From JAFGBI01 sp964480725 (GTDB taxonomy: Bacteria > Myxococcota_A > Polyangia > Polyangiales > Polyangiaceae), in the NCBI GenBank assembly GCA_964480725.1, contig CAYZQO010000033.1, forward strand, positions 1 through 64,000: DNA of 64,000 nucleotides, written 5' to 3'. The position numbers and the translations under genes are program-made. The notes beneath the pieces were generated by a model that saw only the letters and a list, made by a program, of their open reading frames with translations, was not told where the DNA came from and did not search any database. This document shows, one piece after another, positions 43,178-52,334 of this stretch (position 1 is the first letter of the stretch; every line of letters begins with the position of its first letter).

Positions 43178-43618
43178 GTGCCCGCCCCGATCGCGCGAGT
43201 GCTGTTCGTTTGCACCGGCAACTACTACCGGAGCCGCTTCGCCGAGGCGGTGTTCAACCACCTCGCCGCGGCGCGGGGGCTCCCCTGGCGTGCATTCTCC
43301 CGCGGGCTCGCCGTGCACCTGGCGAGCGGTGATCTGTCACCGCACACGGCGCGCGCGCTGGCAGAGCGGAACATCGACCGCGACGCGACGGGGCCGACGC
43401 GGGTGCCGCTCGCGCGCCGAGATTTGGAGTCCGCGCTGACCGTCGTCGCCATCGCGGAGTCCGAGCACCGGAGGCTGCTCCGGGCGCAGTACCCGGACTG
43501 GGAGAACCGGGTGACGTACTGGGACGTCGAGGACGTCGAAGTCGACAGCCCCGAGCACGCGCTGCCCGAGCTCGAGCGCCGCGTGTCCGCGCTGCTCGAT
43601 GGCCTGGCGGGGGACTGA
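43178..43618 (+). CDS. Low-molecular-weight protein tyrosine phosphatase-like
   Basis: 146 residues from GTG 43178. The P-loop CTGNYYRS (C12, R18, S19) is the CX5R(S/T) signature of LMW-PTPs and arsenate reductases. No DPYY-type general-acid motif is obvious; acidic residues in TYWDVEDVEVD may serve. Predicted to remove phosphate from Tyr (or related) residues. The start is set so the first strand (ARVLFVCTGN) sits at the N-terminus as in the family. Confidence 0.87.
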   Translation: MPAPIARVLFVCTGNYYRSRFAEAVFNHLAAARGLPWRAFSRGLAVHLASGDLSPHTARALAERNIDRDATGPTRVPLARRDLESALTVVAIAESEHRRLLRAQYPDWENRVTYWDVEDVEVDSPEHALPELERRVSALLDGLAGD

Positions 43619-43752
43619 CCGTCGAAACGGCGCTGGGCGCGCGCCCGGCGGCCGACCGACGACGACCACCACGCCCCGACGAATGGTCCAGCGGCGGCCG
43701 GTCGTGATATCGTCCGCGCTGGTGCCGCGCACAGCGGTACCGGCTCCGGACG

Positions 43753-45015
43753 ATGCCCCTCGAGCTCGTGCAATCCCTGGCGACGGCGCTGTTCATCGGC
43801 GCCCTCGTCGGCACCGAGCGCAGCCACCACCAGCGCGACCGCTCCGAGGGCTTCGCCGGCCTCCGCACCTTCGTGCTGGTGGCCGAGCTCGGGGCCCTCT
43901 GCGCCTGGCTGTCCCGCGCCCTCTCGGCCCCGGGCGTGCTCGTGGCCGGCTTCGTCGGCGTCGCCCTGCTGAGCGGGCTCGCGTATCTCGTCGAGAGCCG
44001 GCGGAGCGACGGGGACGCCGGCACCACCACCGAGGTGGCGACCCTGGTCGTCTACATCCTCGGCGCGATCGCGGTCTTCGACGCGCCGCTGCTCGCAGTA
44101 GCGCTGGCGATCGTGACGTCGGCGCTGCTGGCGCTCAAGGGCCGGCTCCACTCGGCCGTGGAGCGCATCAGCGAGGTCGAGCTGCTGGCGACGCTGCGCC
44201 TGCTCTTCGCCTCCTTCGTCGTGCTGCCGCTGCTGCCGAACCGCCCCGTCGATCCCTGGGGAGCGCTGAACCCGTTCAAGCTGTGGCTGCTGGTGGTCCT
44301 GATCTCCGCGCTGTCGATGGTCGGGTACGTCGCCGTGCGGATCTACGGCGCCGCGCGCGGGACGCTGCTCACGGGCTTCTTCGGTGGTTTGGTGTCATCG
44401 ACGGCTGTGACGCTCACCTTCGCCAAGCAGAGCCGCGAGCCGGGCGCGCCGATCGGCGCCCTCGCCGGAGCGACCCTGGTGGCCTGGACGGTGATGTTCC
44501 TGCGGGTGATCGTCATCGTGGGCGGGCTGGCCGTGAGCGCCCTGCCAAGCGCGGCGCTGGCGCTCGGCACCATGGGCCTCGCCGCCGTCCTCGCCGGCCT
44601 CTTCGCCCTGCGCGGCTCCGGCGCCTGGCGCGCGGCCGGCGAGCGAGACCTCGGGCTCCGGAACCCGTTCCGCCTGCGCTCTGCGATCAAGTTCGCGCTG
44701 CTCTTCGCCGTGGTGCTCGTCGTGTCGAAGCTGGCGCAGCAGTACGCCCCCGGGTCCGGCGTGTACTGGGTCAGCGCGCTCGCCGGCGCCACCGACGTCG
44801 ACGCCGTGGCGCTCAGCCTGCTCGAGCTGGTTTCGCGCGGGGAGGCGACCACGCCGGTGGTCGTCCGCGGGATGGTGATCGCCGCCGTAGCGAACACGTG
44901 GGTGAAGCTCGCGCTCACCCTGACCCTCGGGGACCGGCGGCTCTTCCTCCGCCTGATCCCCCCCTCGGTCGCCATCTCGGCCGCCGGCACGGCCGCGGCG
45001 CTCCTCTTGCCGTGA
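43753..45015 (+). CDS. MgtC/SapB-DUF4010 membrane protein
   Basis: 420 residues with about twelve membrane helices. The N-terminal third is MgtC/SapB-like (ALFIGALVGTERSHHQRD, GLRTFVLVAELGAL, and later TTTEVATLVVYILGAIAVF), and the remainder is DUF4010 (LNPFKLWLLVVLISALSMVGYVAVR, GFFGGLVSSTAVTLTFAKQSRE, ALAGATDVDAVALSLLEL). MgtC proteins are linked to magnesium stress and ATPase control; the function of this fusion family is not established. ATG 43753, 134 bases after the phosphatase on the same strand. Confidence 0.9.
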   Translation: MPLELVQSLATALFIGALVGTERSHHQRDRSEGFAGLRTFVLVAELGALCAWLSRALSAPGVLVAGFVGVALLSGLAYLVESRRSDGDAGTTTEVATLVVYILGAIAVFDAPLLAVALAIVTSALLALKGRLHSAVERISEVELLATLRLLFASFVVLPLLPNRPVDPWGALNPFKLWLLVVLISALSMVGYVAVRIYGAARGTLLTGFFGGLVSSTAVTLTFAKQSREPGAPIGALAGATLVAWTVMFLRVIVIVGGLAVSALPSAALALGTMGLAAVLAGLFALRGSGAWRAAGERDLGLRNPFRLRSAIKFALLFAVVLVVSKLAQQYAPGSGVYWVSALAGATDVDAVALSLLELVSRGEATTPVVVRGMVIAAVANTWVKLALTLTLGDRRLFLRLIPPSVAISAAGTAAALLLP

Positions 45016-45128
45016 CGCAGCGGCGCGGTGCCCGCGAGCGCGAGCGCGCTTGCCGGGCGGCGCTCCCCGGTGATCGATCCTGGAGCGTCGCGCATTACTG
45101 GTGGAGCTCTGGGCAGGAGGTGCGGTCG

Positions 45129-46547
45129 GTGAAGCTCGTTCAGCCGTGGCAGGTAATTGGAGTGTGGCTGCTCGCCGCCAGCGGGTGCGCGGGGGGTGAG
45201 GATGAGGCAGAGGAACCGGGTGCTGGCGGCGCGCTTGGCAGCGGCGGCGCGCTTGGCAGCGGCGGCGCACCCAGCGACGGCGGCGTCACCACCGGCGGCA
45301 CAACCGGCGACGGCGGCGTCACCAACGGCGGCACCACGACCGGCGGGGTCGCACCGACCGGCGGGGTTGCGCCGACGGGCGGGGTTGCACCGACGGGCGG
45401 GATCGCCGCGACCGGCGGGATCGCACCGACCGGCGGGATCGCACCGACGGGAGGGATCGCACCGACCGGCGGGATCGCACCGACCGGCGGCACCGGCACC
45501 GGCGGCACCGGCACCGGCGCGATCGCACCGACCGGCGGCGGCCCGCCGGACGGCGGCGCCAGCACCGGAGGCGCGGCGACGGGCGGGGCCAGCACCGGTG
45601 GCACCCCCGCGAGCGGCGGCAACGGCGGGTGTGCGCCGTGCGGCAGCCACAAGTGGGCCTGCTGGCGCATGCCGAACCCGCCGGGGACCGGCCCCAACCC
45701 GCAGACCTACACGGTGAGCGACGGCGTGGTGCACGACGAGCTCACCTGCCTCGACTGGGAAGAGAGCCCGTCGTCGACGTCCTTCACAGCCGCGGAGGCC
45801 CTGGCTCACTGCGAGGGCCTCATGCTGGGCGGCCACGACGACTGGCGCGCCCCCACGCGCGTCGAGATGGCCTCCATCGTCGACTTCACGGCGGCAAGCT
45901 CCATCGATCCGACCTTCACCGCGGCCGGCGGCTTCCACAAGACCGGCTCCAACTGGATCCTCACCATCCAGCAGCGGGGCGCGGGGACGTCGTGCGGCAA
46001 CGGTGACTGCGCCTGGGCCTACAACATGAGCGACGGCATCGTGAGCAACGCCTACTCCGCGGCGACCGCCGCGCGCATCCGCTGTGTGCGGGGCAACGGG
46101 ACGGGCGAGGGCTACGACGATCCGGCGGTCGCCCCCCCCGACCAGTACACGCTCCTGTCCGATGACGAGGCCCAGGACAACTACACCCGCCTCATCTGGC
46201 AGCGCGACGGCGACGCGACGGGGCTCGTGTCCTGGGAGGAAGCCGAGGCCTACTGCGACGGGCTCTCGCTCGGCGGCGCGGACACCTGGCGCTTGCCCAC
46301 GATCCGCGAGCTCGCAACGCTGGTCGACGAGGCCCAGGTCGCGCCGGCCATCAACCGCGAGGTGTTCCCGAACACCCATTACGGCGCGCGCAGCAACAAC
46401 TGGTACTGGGCCTCGCACCGCGCCCGCGGCAGCAGCACGGCGTCGTGGGGCCTCAACTTCGACGACGGGTTCACCGGCGCCAACTCCGGCTCCGCGGCGT
46501 GGAACACCTTCGGGCCGTCGTACACGAAGTGCGTGCGGGACGAGTAG
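45129..46547 (+). CDS. DUF1566 (Lcl_C) lipoprotein with Gly/Thr-rich spacer
   Basis: 472 residues. Lipobox LAASGC near residue 20 indicates a lipid-anchored exported protein. Residues about 30-170 are a low-complexity spacer of APTGGI/V, STGG and SDGG units, typical of myxobacterial surface lipoproteins. Two DUF1566 modules follow (about 200-330 and 345-472), with LTCLDWEESPSS, GHDDWRAPTRVEMASIVD, and LIWQRDGDATG, ADTWRLPTIRELATLVD, YTKCVRDE; this domain is thought to bind ligands or act in adhesion. GTG 45129 has AGGAGG eight bases upstream; a GTG at 45120 also exists but overlaps that site. Confidence 0.85.
   Translation: MKLVQPWQVIGVWLLAASGCAGGEDEAEEPGAGGALGSGGALGSGGAPSDGGVTTGGTTGDGGVTNGGTTTGGVAPTGGVAPTGGVAPTGGIAATGGIAPTGGIAPTGGIAPTGGIAPTGGTGTGGTGTGAIAPTGGGPPDGGASTGGAATGGASTGGTPASGGNGGCAPCGSHKWACWRMPNPPGTGPNPQTYTVSDGVVHDELTCLDWEESPSSTSFTAAEALAHCEGLMLGGHDDWRAPTRVEMASIVDFTAASSIDPTFTAAGGFHKTGSNWILTIQQRGAGTSCGNGDCAWAYNMSDGIVSNAYSAATAARIRCVRGNGTGEGYDDPAVAPPDQYTLLSDDEAQDNYTRLIWQRDGDATGLVSWEEAEAYCDGLSLGGADTWRLPTIRELATLVDEAQVAPAINREVFPNTHYGARSNNWYWASHRARGSSTASWGLNFDDGFTGANSGSAAWNTFGPSYTKCVRDE
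45231..45636 (+). repeat. Degenerate tandem repeat encoding Gly/Thr-rich spacer
   Basis: Imperfect 9-, 15- and 18-bp units (GCACCGACCGGCGGGATC and variants) run through the spacer of the DUF1566 lipoprotein, encoding APTGGI, TGTGG and ALGSGG. Low-complexity coding DNA, not CRISPR: repeats are contiguous without spacers. Confidence 0.8.
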
Positions 46548-46563
46548 CGCCCCACGCACCGCG

Positions 46564-46589
46564 AGGGCCGCGCGACGGCGCGGGGCCCT
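46564..46589. terminator. Possible bidirectional terminator between convergent genes
   Basis: AGGGCC-GCGC (46564-46573) can pair with GCGC (78-81) and GGCCCT (84-89), with a two-base GG bulge. Convergent genes end on both sides. No T tract, so this is a weak call; the right arm touches the last bases of the minus-strand gene. Confidence 0.35.
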
Positions 46590-47799
46590 ACGCGGAGGGG
46601 AGGGCCTGGTCGAGATCCGCGCAGAGATCCTCGGGGTCCTCGAGCCCCACGGAGAGCCGGAAGATCCCGTCGCCAGCGTACTGCTGGTAGGCCTTCAGTT
46701 GCGCCTCGTCGAGGTGGAACGAGTTGTTCTGCATCTCGTCGGTCGGCAGATAGAACACGAGGCTCCGATGATGCCCCAGGGACACGGCGTAGTGGATCAC
46801 CTCGAGCCGATCGGCGAACCGCTGCGCGGTGGCGCGGCCATCCGGCACCTGGAAGGTCAGCATCCCGGAGAAGTTCTGCATCTGGCGGCGGGCGAGCTCG
46901 TGCTGGGGGTGTGACGGGAGTCCTGGATAGATGACCCGCGTGACCCGCGGGTGCTGCTCGAGGAACTCCGCCACCTTCATCGCATTCTCGGCATGCACCC
47001 GCATGCGGAGCGGCAGGGTCGCCATCCCGCGCATGGTGAGCCAGGCGTTGAACGGGCTCAGGATGCCGCCGAGGTGGATGCCAGCGTCCTGGGTGAGCAG
47101 GCGCATCGCCTCGCTCCGACCGACCAGGGCGCCGCCCACGGCGTCGCCGTGCCCGCTCAGGTACTTGGTGAGCGAGTGCAGAACGACGTCGGCGCCGAGC
47201 TCGAGCGGTCGCGTGGCGACGGGAGTGGCGAAGGTCGAGTCCACGGCGAGCTCTGCCCCCGCCTGGTGGGCGAGATCGGCGACGGCGCGGATGTCGGTCA
47301 GCTTCAGGATGGGATTGGCGGGCGTCTCGGCGTAGACGAGCTTGGTCGTGGGGCGGAGCGCCCGCGCAAGCGCGTTGGTGTCCGTCAGGTCCACGGCCTC
47401 TACCTCGATGCCAAGCCGGGGCAGGGTCTGCCGGACCAGCTCCGACACCCCGGCGTAGGCGACATCGCTCACGACGAGGTGATCCCCCGCGGACAGGCGG
47501 TGCAGAAAGAGGGCGGCGGCCGCCGCCATCCCGCTCGCGAACGCCACCGCCGCCTCGCCGCCCTCGAGATCCGCGAGCTTGAGCTCGAGCTGCCGCACGG
47601 TGGGGTTGCCCCAGCGGCAGTAGATGAAGGGCGACTCCTCGCCGAGGGCATTGGCCGAGAACTGCGCGCTCGCGTCGGAGACGACGTAGGTCGTCGACAT
47701 GGCGATGCTCGGCGCGGAAGCGTGCGTGATCGGGTCCGGCTCCTCGCCGGCGTGAATCGCGCGGGTCTGCGGACCGTAGTGCGCGTTCTTGTTCAGCAT
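46588..47799 (-). CDS. Trans-sulfuration PLP enzyme (cystathionine/methionine gamma-lyase type)
   Basis: 403 residues of the Cys/Met metabolism PLP family. Motifs: QTRAIHAGEEPDP at the N-terminus, YCRWGNPTVRQLE (Tyr and Arg that bind the phosphate of the neighbouring subunit), AVAFASGMAAAAA, VYAETPANPILKLTDI, and the cofactor lysine in VLHSLTKYLSGHGDAVGG. It could be methionine gamma-lyase, cystathionine gamma-lyase or a related synthase; the LGHHRSLVFYLPT segment follows the gamma-lyase group but does not settle the substrate. ATG 47799. The two DUF1566 genes' neighbourhood gives no metabolic hint. Confidence 0.88.
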   Translation of the reverse strand: MLNKNAHYGPQTRAIHAGEEPDPITHASAPSIAMSTTYVVSDASAQFSANALGEESPFIYCRWGNPTVRQLELKLADLEGGEAAVAFASGMAAAAALFLHRLSAGDHLVVSDVAYAGVSELVRQTLPRLGIEVEAVDLTDTNALARALRPTTKLVYAETPANPILKLTDIRAVADLAHQAGAELAVDSTFATPVATRPLELGADVVLHSLTKYLSGHGDAVGGALVGRSEAMRLLTQDAGIHLGGILSPFNAWLTMRGMATLPLRMRVHAENAMKVAEFLEQHPRVTRVIYPGLPSHPQHELARRQMQNFSGMLTFQVPDGRATAQRFADRLEVIHYAVSLGHHRSLVFYLPTDEMQNNSFHLDEAQLKAYQQYAGDGIFRLSVGLEDPEDLCADLDQALPSA

Positions 47800-47931
47800 C
47801 TCGAGGGATCCTCCGCCTACTTCGGCGGTCGGAAGCTACCAGATGCCGGGCCAATGGCCAGGGGATATCCTGGAGGGGTGGTTGGCCGGGGGCGATCACC
47901 ACGCCTGCGGCCACGAGCCAGGAGGTCACCC

Positions 47932-49332
47932 GTGCTCCAGCCGCGCGCGCTCGCCCCCACTCTCCTCGTCACCCTGACCTGGGCGGGCGCCGCCGGCGCG
48001 CTCGAGGTCTGGGCGGACGCCGCCAGCGGCAGCGACGAGGCTACCGGCAGCGAGGGGGCGCCGTTCGCCACCCTCGTTCGTGCTCGAGAACGCGCTGACG
48101 CTGCTCGACCAGGAGGGCGAGTGGGTCTTCGACGAGGGGACCTCGCGGCTCTACGTCTGGCCCGTGGGCGGCGGAGATCCCGCGGGGCTCGGCCTCGAGA
48201 TCGCCCGCCGCAAGCGCGGCATCGCCACCGCCGCCAGTGACGTCCTGATCGACGGCCTCACGCTGCGCGGGTTCAACTACGACCAGGACTACTGGGGGAG
48301 CGGCACGCGCGACGCCGCCATCTCGCTGCGCGGCGGGGAGGACCCGGTCACCACCAGCCTGGTGGTGCGAAACTGCGTCATCGAGCACGCCGCGCGGGGC
48401 ATCGATCTGGTCGCCGACTCGAGCGACGGGTTGGTCACCATCGACGGCGTCACCATCACGGACACCACCCTCCGGCACATCGACGGCCACGGCATCAACG
48501 TCCAGTCCTGGCCGGTCGAGGCGATCGGGGTGAGCGGCATCACCGTGGAGCGGTGCCTGCTCGAGGACGTCGGCTTCCGCAACCCCGAGGGGACCAACTC
48601 GATTCCCCGAACGGAGACGAGGTGCTCCCCGTCGGCGGCCAGACGACCGTCACCTGGGAGTCGGGCGCGTTCGTGGGCCCGGTGACCATCGAGCTGACCG
48701 GCGGCGCCGAAGCTCCCGGCGCCGTGGTGGTGCTGATCGCCGTGACAACCAACGACGGGGCGGAGGTGGTGATGCTGCCCGACGCCCGGGGCGAGGGCTA
48801 CCGCGTCCGGATCTCGGAGGCGTCCGACGGGGATCCCGGCGACACCTCCGACGCCGGGTTCGAGCTCGGCGACGCCATCGTCGTGCTTTCCCCGCGCGGC
48901 GGGGAGGCGTGGCCCGTCGGGGAGACACGCGACGTCACCTGGTCCTCGAGTGGCGTCACCGAGGTGCGGGCCGAGCTCTCGCGGGACGCCGGCGCCACCT
49001 GGGATACGCTCGCCGCCTCGGTTTCGGCCGAAGCGGCGACCTACGCCTATCCAGTGACGGGGCCGGCCTCAAGCGAGTGCCTGATCCGGCTCTCCGACGC
49101 CGACGACGGCGAGCCCGAGGGCTCGTCGCCGGGGGTCTTCTCGATCGTCGAGCCAGCGCGCGGCGACGGTGAGGACGGCGAGGACGGCGACTGCGGTTGC
49201 CGGGTCGGGGCCCCGGGCGGGAGCGCGCCGGCCGCAGCGTGGCTGCTGCTCGGCGCGCTCGCCGCCGCACGCGGCCGGCGGCGGCTCGGCCCGGGGAAGC
49301 GGGCTCAGCCGGGCTCGAAGAAGATCGGGTAG
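47932..49332 (+). pseudogene. Broken MYXO-CTERM beta-helix surface protein gene
   Basis: Three pieces of one protein lie in two frames. First, from GTG 47932 with a strong AGGAGG site, a signal peptide and a first strand (ALEVWADAASGSDEATGSEG, then APFATL). Second, shifted by one base from about 48075 to 48600, a beta-helix core (LLDQEGEWVFDEGTSRLYVW, DGLTLRGFNYDQDYW, VEAIGVSGITVERCLLED). Third, back in the first frame from about 48600, a Ser/Thr-type Ig-like repeat pair (SPNGDEVLPVGGQTTVTW; SPRGGEAWPVGETRDVTW) and a MYXO-CTERM tail (CGC, hydrophobic helix, RGRRR). In intact relatives long stretches separate these pieces, so two out-of-frame deletions are the simplest reading; an assembly error is the alternative. 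Confidence 0.75.
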
Positions 49333-51308
49333 ACGACCGTGACCACGCCGTTCTCCGGGGCGGGGAAGCTCAGGGAGTAGAAGCTCGACACGACGCAGGA
49401 CACCGTGCTGCTGTCCGGCAGATCCGAGTTGCCGTTGGCGACGTTCGAGACGGCGCCGTCGCTGTTGATCACGAACCGCACCGAAACGCGACCCGTGAGG
49501 TTCGGGTTCTGGGCGAGCCCCTTCTCGTAGCACATGCGGAAGCGACCGAAGTTCTGGCGCACGATGCGCTGGATCACCTCGGGCGGGAGGCGGCCGGAGA
49601 CGGAGGTGCTGCCGTCCGGGCGGAGCCTGGGGGAGGCGGTCTTGTGCGTCCCGCCGAGGCGGCCGTGCCCGTTGCCGATGCCCTGTCCGCAGCCGTCGCC
49701 GCGGCAGCCCGTCCCGTGGCCGTAGGTGCCGACGTCGCCCAGGCCGATGCCCTCGCCGCGCCCGCCGCCGCCCTCGCCGATCCCGGTCAGGCCGAGACCG
49801 CCGCTGCCGATGGACTCGCCGATCTCGTCGCCCCACATGTTGCCGAGCGCGCTCACCGGATCCGAGCCCACGGTGACGTCACCGCCCCAGGGGACCGTCG
49901 GCGCGTTGGGATCCCCGCCCATGGAGGCGTTGAGCATCCCGATCATGCCGAAGTTACGGGCCTCGACCAGGGCCGCCGCCTTGGCGAGCTGCACGTCCTG
50001 GGGACGGGCTTCACCAGCGGCGCCCCAGCGCCCGCCGGTCTTGAGCGAGTTGGGCTTGCCCATCGCTCCCTCCTCGAGCTTCGCGCGGGTGCCCTCGCCC
50101 CCTTCGGAGCCGGGCTCGTCGTCGGAGCGCACCGCCTCCTCGCGGGCCGTCTGCTCGCGCTCCGCGCTGGCGGCCAGGAGCTGCTGCACGAGCCGGAGCT
50201 GCGACTTGTTCAGGCCGTCCTCCATGGTGAGCCCGAGGCTGGGCACCGTGGCGGCCATGGTCGCGATCAGGCTGGCGAAGGCGGTGAAGCTCAGGCCAAA
50301 CGAGGTCGCCAAGGCCGTGTCGAGGCGGCGCACCAGGGAGCGCGGGATCGGCTTGCCGGCGCGGGTGGCGGCCACCTGGATGGTGAACCCGCCCAGGGAG
50401 TAACGGAGCGTCGCCCCCTCGGGCAGGTCGATCTCGGTGGCGCCGGTGACCGCCGCCGAGGCGGTGCCCTCGGCGCGCAGCTCGTCGAGCGAGCGCTGCA
50501 CCCCTCCGCGCTGCATCGAGCCGGTGGCCTCGCACGGGATCACGACCCGGGTGCCCGTGGGCCCCGGCACGACGACCGGCAGCCGCGTGGTGCCGATCCG
50601 TTCGGCGGGCAACAGGTAGTCGACCCCCATGCCCTCCCGCACCTCCTCGCCGACGTGGAACGCCTGACCGGGACGGAGGTGGGAGACGTGGAGGACGTCC
50701 AGGCCCCAGAGGATCGTCACCTCGGTCGCCTCCCGATCGGGGAGCTCCACCTCGGCGGCAGCCACGGCGGGGCCGCGTTGGACCATCGCGTAGGTGTAGG
50801 TGCCGGGCGCCGCGTCCTCCGCTACGGCGAACCTGGCGTCGTCCCGCGTGAGCGCCGCGGCGAACGGGTTGGGGAGCCCGACCGGGCCGCCCGCCGCGAA
50901 CGGGTTCGGTGCCGCGACGCGGGGCACAGCGGCGACCGCGAACGGCGCGGCCGAGAGGCCCGGCGCCGTGTCGGCGCGCGGCGCGGGGGCGGTCGGCGCG
51001 TCGGTGACCGGCGCCGCCTGCTCCAGGACGAGGGTGGTGTCACCGATCTGAATTCGATCGCCGACGCCGATCCGGCACTTGGTGACGGCGACGCCGTTCA
51101 CACGGGTGCCGGCGGCGTGCCCCAGGTCCACGAGGGTGATGGCCTCGGCCCCCGCGACCTCGATGACGGCGTGCATCCGCTCGCCCTCGGCGATCTCGAG
51201 CTGGGCGCCCGGCCCCCGGCCGATCTTGACGACGTCGGTGCGGGTGGTGACGTGGTGCGATGGCAGGTCGTGACGGTAGACCGCGAACGATAGAGCAGTG
51301 CGGCTCAT
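49305..51308 (-). CDS. FHA-AgmX/PglI C-terminal domain protein
   Basis: 667 residues from ATG 51308. N-terminal FHA domain (about 10-100: VVKIGRGPGAQLEI, ERMHAVIEV, LGHAAGTRVNG). A Pro/Ala linker and a middle region of unknown fold follow (about 150-420, including a hydrophobic segment ATSFGLSFTAFASLIATMAA near 330). A Gly-rich linker (GEGGGGRGEGIGLGDVGTYG) precedes a C-terminal ~95-residue domain (LPPEVIQRIVRQNFGRFRMCYEKGL...GRVSVRFVINSDGAVSNV...CVVSSFYSLSFPAPENGVVTVVYPI) of the AgmX/PglI type linked to gliding and envelope machines. It may join phospho-signalling to the cell envelope. Its last bases overlap the neighbouring pseudogene on the other strand. Confidence 0.88.
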   Translation of the reverse strand: MSRTALSFAVYRHDLPSHHVTTRTDVVKIGRGPGAQLEIAEGERMHAVIEVAGAEAITLVDLGHAAGTRVNGVAVTKCRIGVGDRIQIGDTTLVLEQAAPVTDAPTAPAPRADTAPGLSAAPFAVAAVPRVAAPNPFAAGGPVGLPNPFAAALTRDDARFAVAEDAAPGTYTYAMVQRGPAVAAAEVELPDREATEVTILWGLDVLHVSHLRPGQAFHVGEEVREGMGVDYLLPAERIGTTRLPVVVPGPTGTRVVIPCEATGSMQRGGVQRSLDELRAEGTASAAVTGATEIDLPEGATLRYSLGGFTIQVAATRAGKPIPRSLVRRLDTALATSFGLSFTAFASLIATMAATVPSLGLTMEDGLNKSQLRLVQQLLAASAEREQTAREEAVRSDDEPGSEGGEGTRAKLEEGAMGKPNSLKTGGRWGAAGEARPQDVQLAKAAALVEARNFGMIGMLNASMGGDPNAPTVPWGGDVTVGSDPVSALGNMWGDEIGESIGSGGLGLTGIGEGGGGRGEGIGLGDVGTYGHGTGCRGDGCGQGIGNGHGRLGGTHKTASPRLRPDGSTSVSGRLPPEVIQRIVRQNFGRFRMCYEKGLAQNPNLTGRVSVRFVINSDGAVSNVANGNSDLPDSSTVSCVVSSFYSLSFPAPENGVVTVVYPIFFEPG

Positions 51309-51494
51309 GGCTCCTCCTGGGGCGGGCGACGCGGCCGCGGCGGCTCGCCACGACCAGTGCGCTCGACGTGATTGCCGGATTAGAGGCCCGCGAGCGGCCG
51401 GGGTTCCCGGGCGCACCCATTTTTGTCCGCGGCCCGGGGTCGGCGTCGCCCCTGGCCCGAGGTGGAGTACCCTCTCCCCACGGAGAATCCCCGC

Positions 51495-52274
51495 ATGAAC
51501 CCGCCCGCCCCCTCGTCGGCCCGCCCCCTGGTGTGGGACCTGCCGACACGCCTCGGCCACGCGCTCCTGCTGGTGGGAGTTCCCGGAGCGTTCCTCGTCG
51601 CCGTCACCCAGGAGCATGGCCCGCTCTTTCCGATCCACATGGTGATCGGGCTCACGGTGGGGCTGGTCGCCTCGCTCCGGGTAGCGTGGGGGTGCTTTGG
51701 GACCCGCTACGCGCGCTTCTCCGCGTTCGCGTGGCGCCCAGCCGCGCTGCTCGAGTACCTGCGGGGAGCGTTCTCGGGGACCGCGCCCCGATACGTGGGC
51801 CACAACCCGGCCACGAGCTACTTGGTGCCCGTGATGCTGGCGCTCGCGCTCGGTATCGTCACGACCGGGATCGCGATGACGCTCGGCGGCGGGGAGGCCG
51901 CCGAGGGGATGCACAAGGTCATGGCGCTCACGCTGCTCGGCGTGTCGCTGGTGCACGTCGCGGGCGTGGTCTTGCACCAGGTCCGCCACCGCGACGATCT
52001 CGTGCGCAGCATGATCGACGGCAGGAAGGCCCTCGCCTCGCCGACCGCCGCCACCACGCCGGCGTGGAGCGCCGGCGTCGGCCTGGCGCTGCTCGTCGCC
52101 GTTGCCGTCGGCTGGCTGCTCGCGGGCCTCGACGCCGGCAAGGGCCGCCTGGTGTTGCCCGGAACCGCTTGGCAACTCGCCGGCGAGGAGGCCGACTATC
52201 GCGACGGCGAACACAACGACGAACACGACGACGACCGCGGCGACGCCCGGCGCGGCGAGCCCCACCGCGATTGA
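51495..52274 (+). CDS. Cytochrome b561-type membrane protein
   Basis: 259 residues with four or five membrane helices. VWDLPTRLGHALLLVGV, PIHMVIGLTVGLVASLRVAWG, HKVMALTLLGVSLVHVAGVVLH carry the His residues expected to hold two hemes in b-type cytochromes of the Ni/Fe-hydrogenase/b561 kind. Predicted to pass electrons between quinone and a periplasmic partner; no partner cytochrome or hydrogenase is adjacent. The C-terminal ~30 residues are Asp/His/Arg-rich (EHNDEHDDDRGD). ATG at 51495. Confidence 0.88.
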   Translation: MNPPAPSSARPLVWDLPTRLGHALLLVGVPGAFLVAVTQEHGPLFPIHMVIGLTVGLVASLRVAWGCFGTRYARFSAFAWRPAALLEYLRGAFSGTAPRYVGHNPATSYLVPVMLALALGIVTTGIAMTLGGGEAAEGMHKVMALTLLGVSLVHVAGVVLHQVRHRDDLVRSMIDGRKALASPTAATTPAWSAGVGLALLVAVAVGWLLAGLDAGKGRLVLPGTAWQLAGEEADYRDGEHNDEHDDDRGDARRGEPHRD

Positions 52275-52334
52275 AGCGCCTTTTCGTGCCCTAGCAGTGG
52301 CGCCCGTCCCCGACCTCGGCGATGATCGCGCTGC

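Noticed and set aside
45231..45636. Regularly spaced repeats that could suggest a CRISPR array
   Set aside because: Units are contiguous, short and in frame with the lipoprotein, without spacers.
49197..51293. 698-codon plus-strand frame opposite the FHA-AgmX gene
   Set aside because: No recognisable domain, antisense to a protein with clear FHA and AgmX-type motifs.
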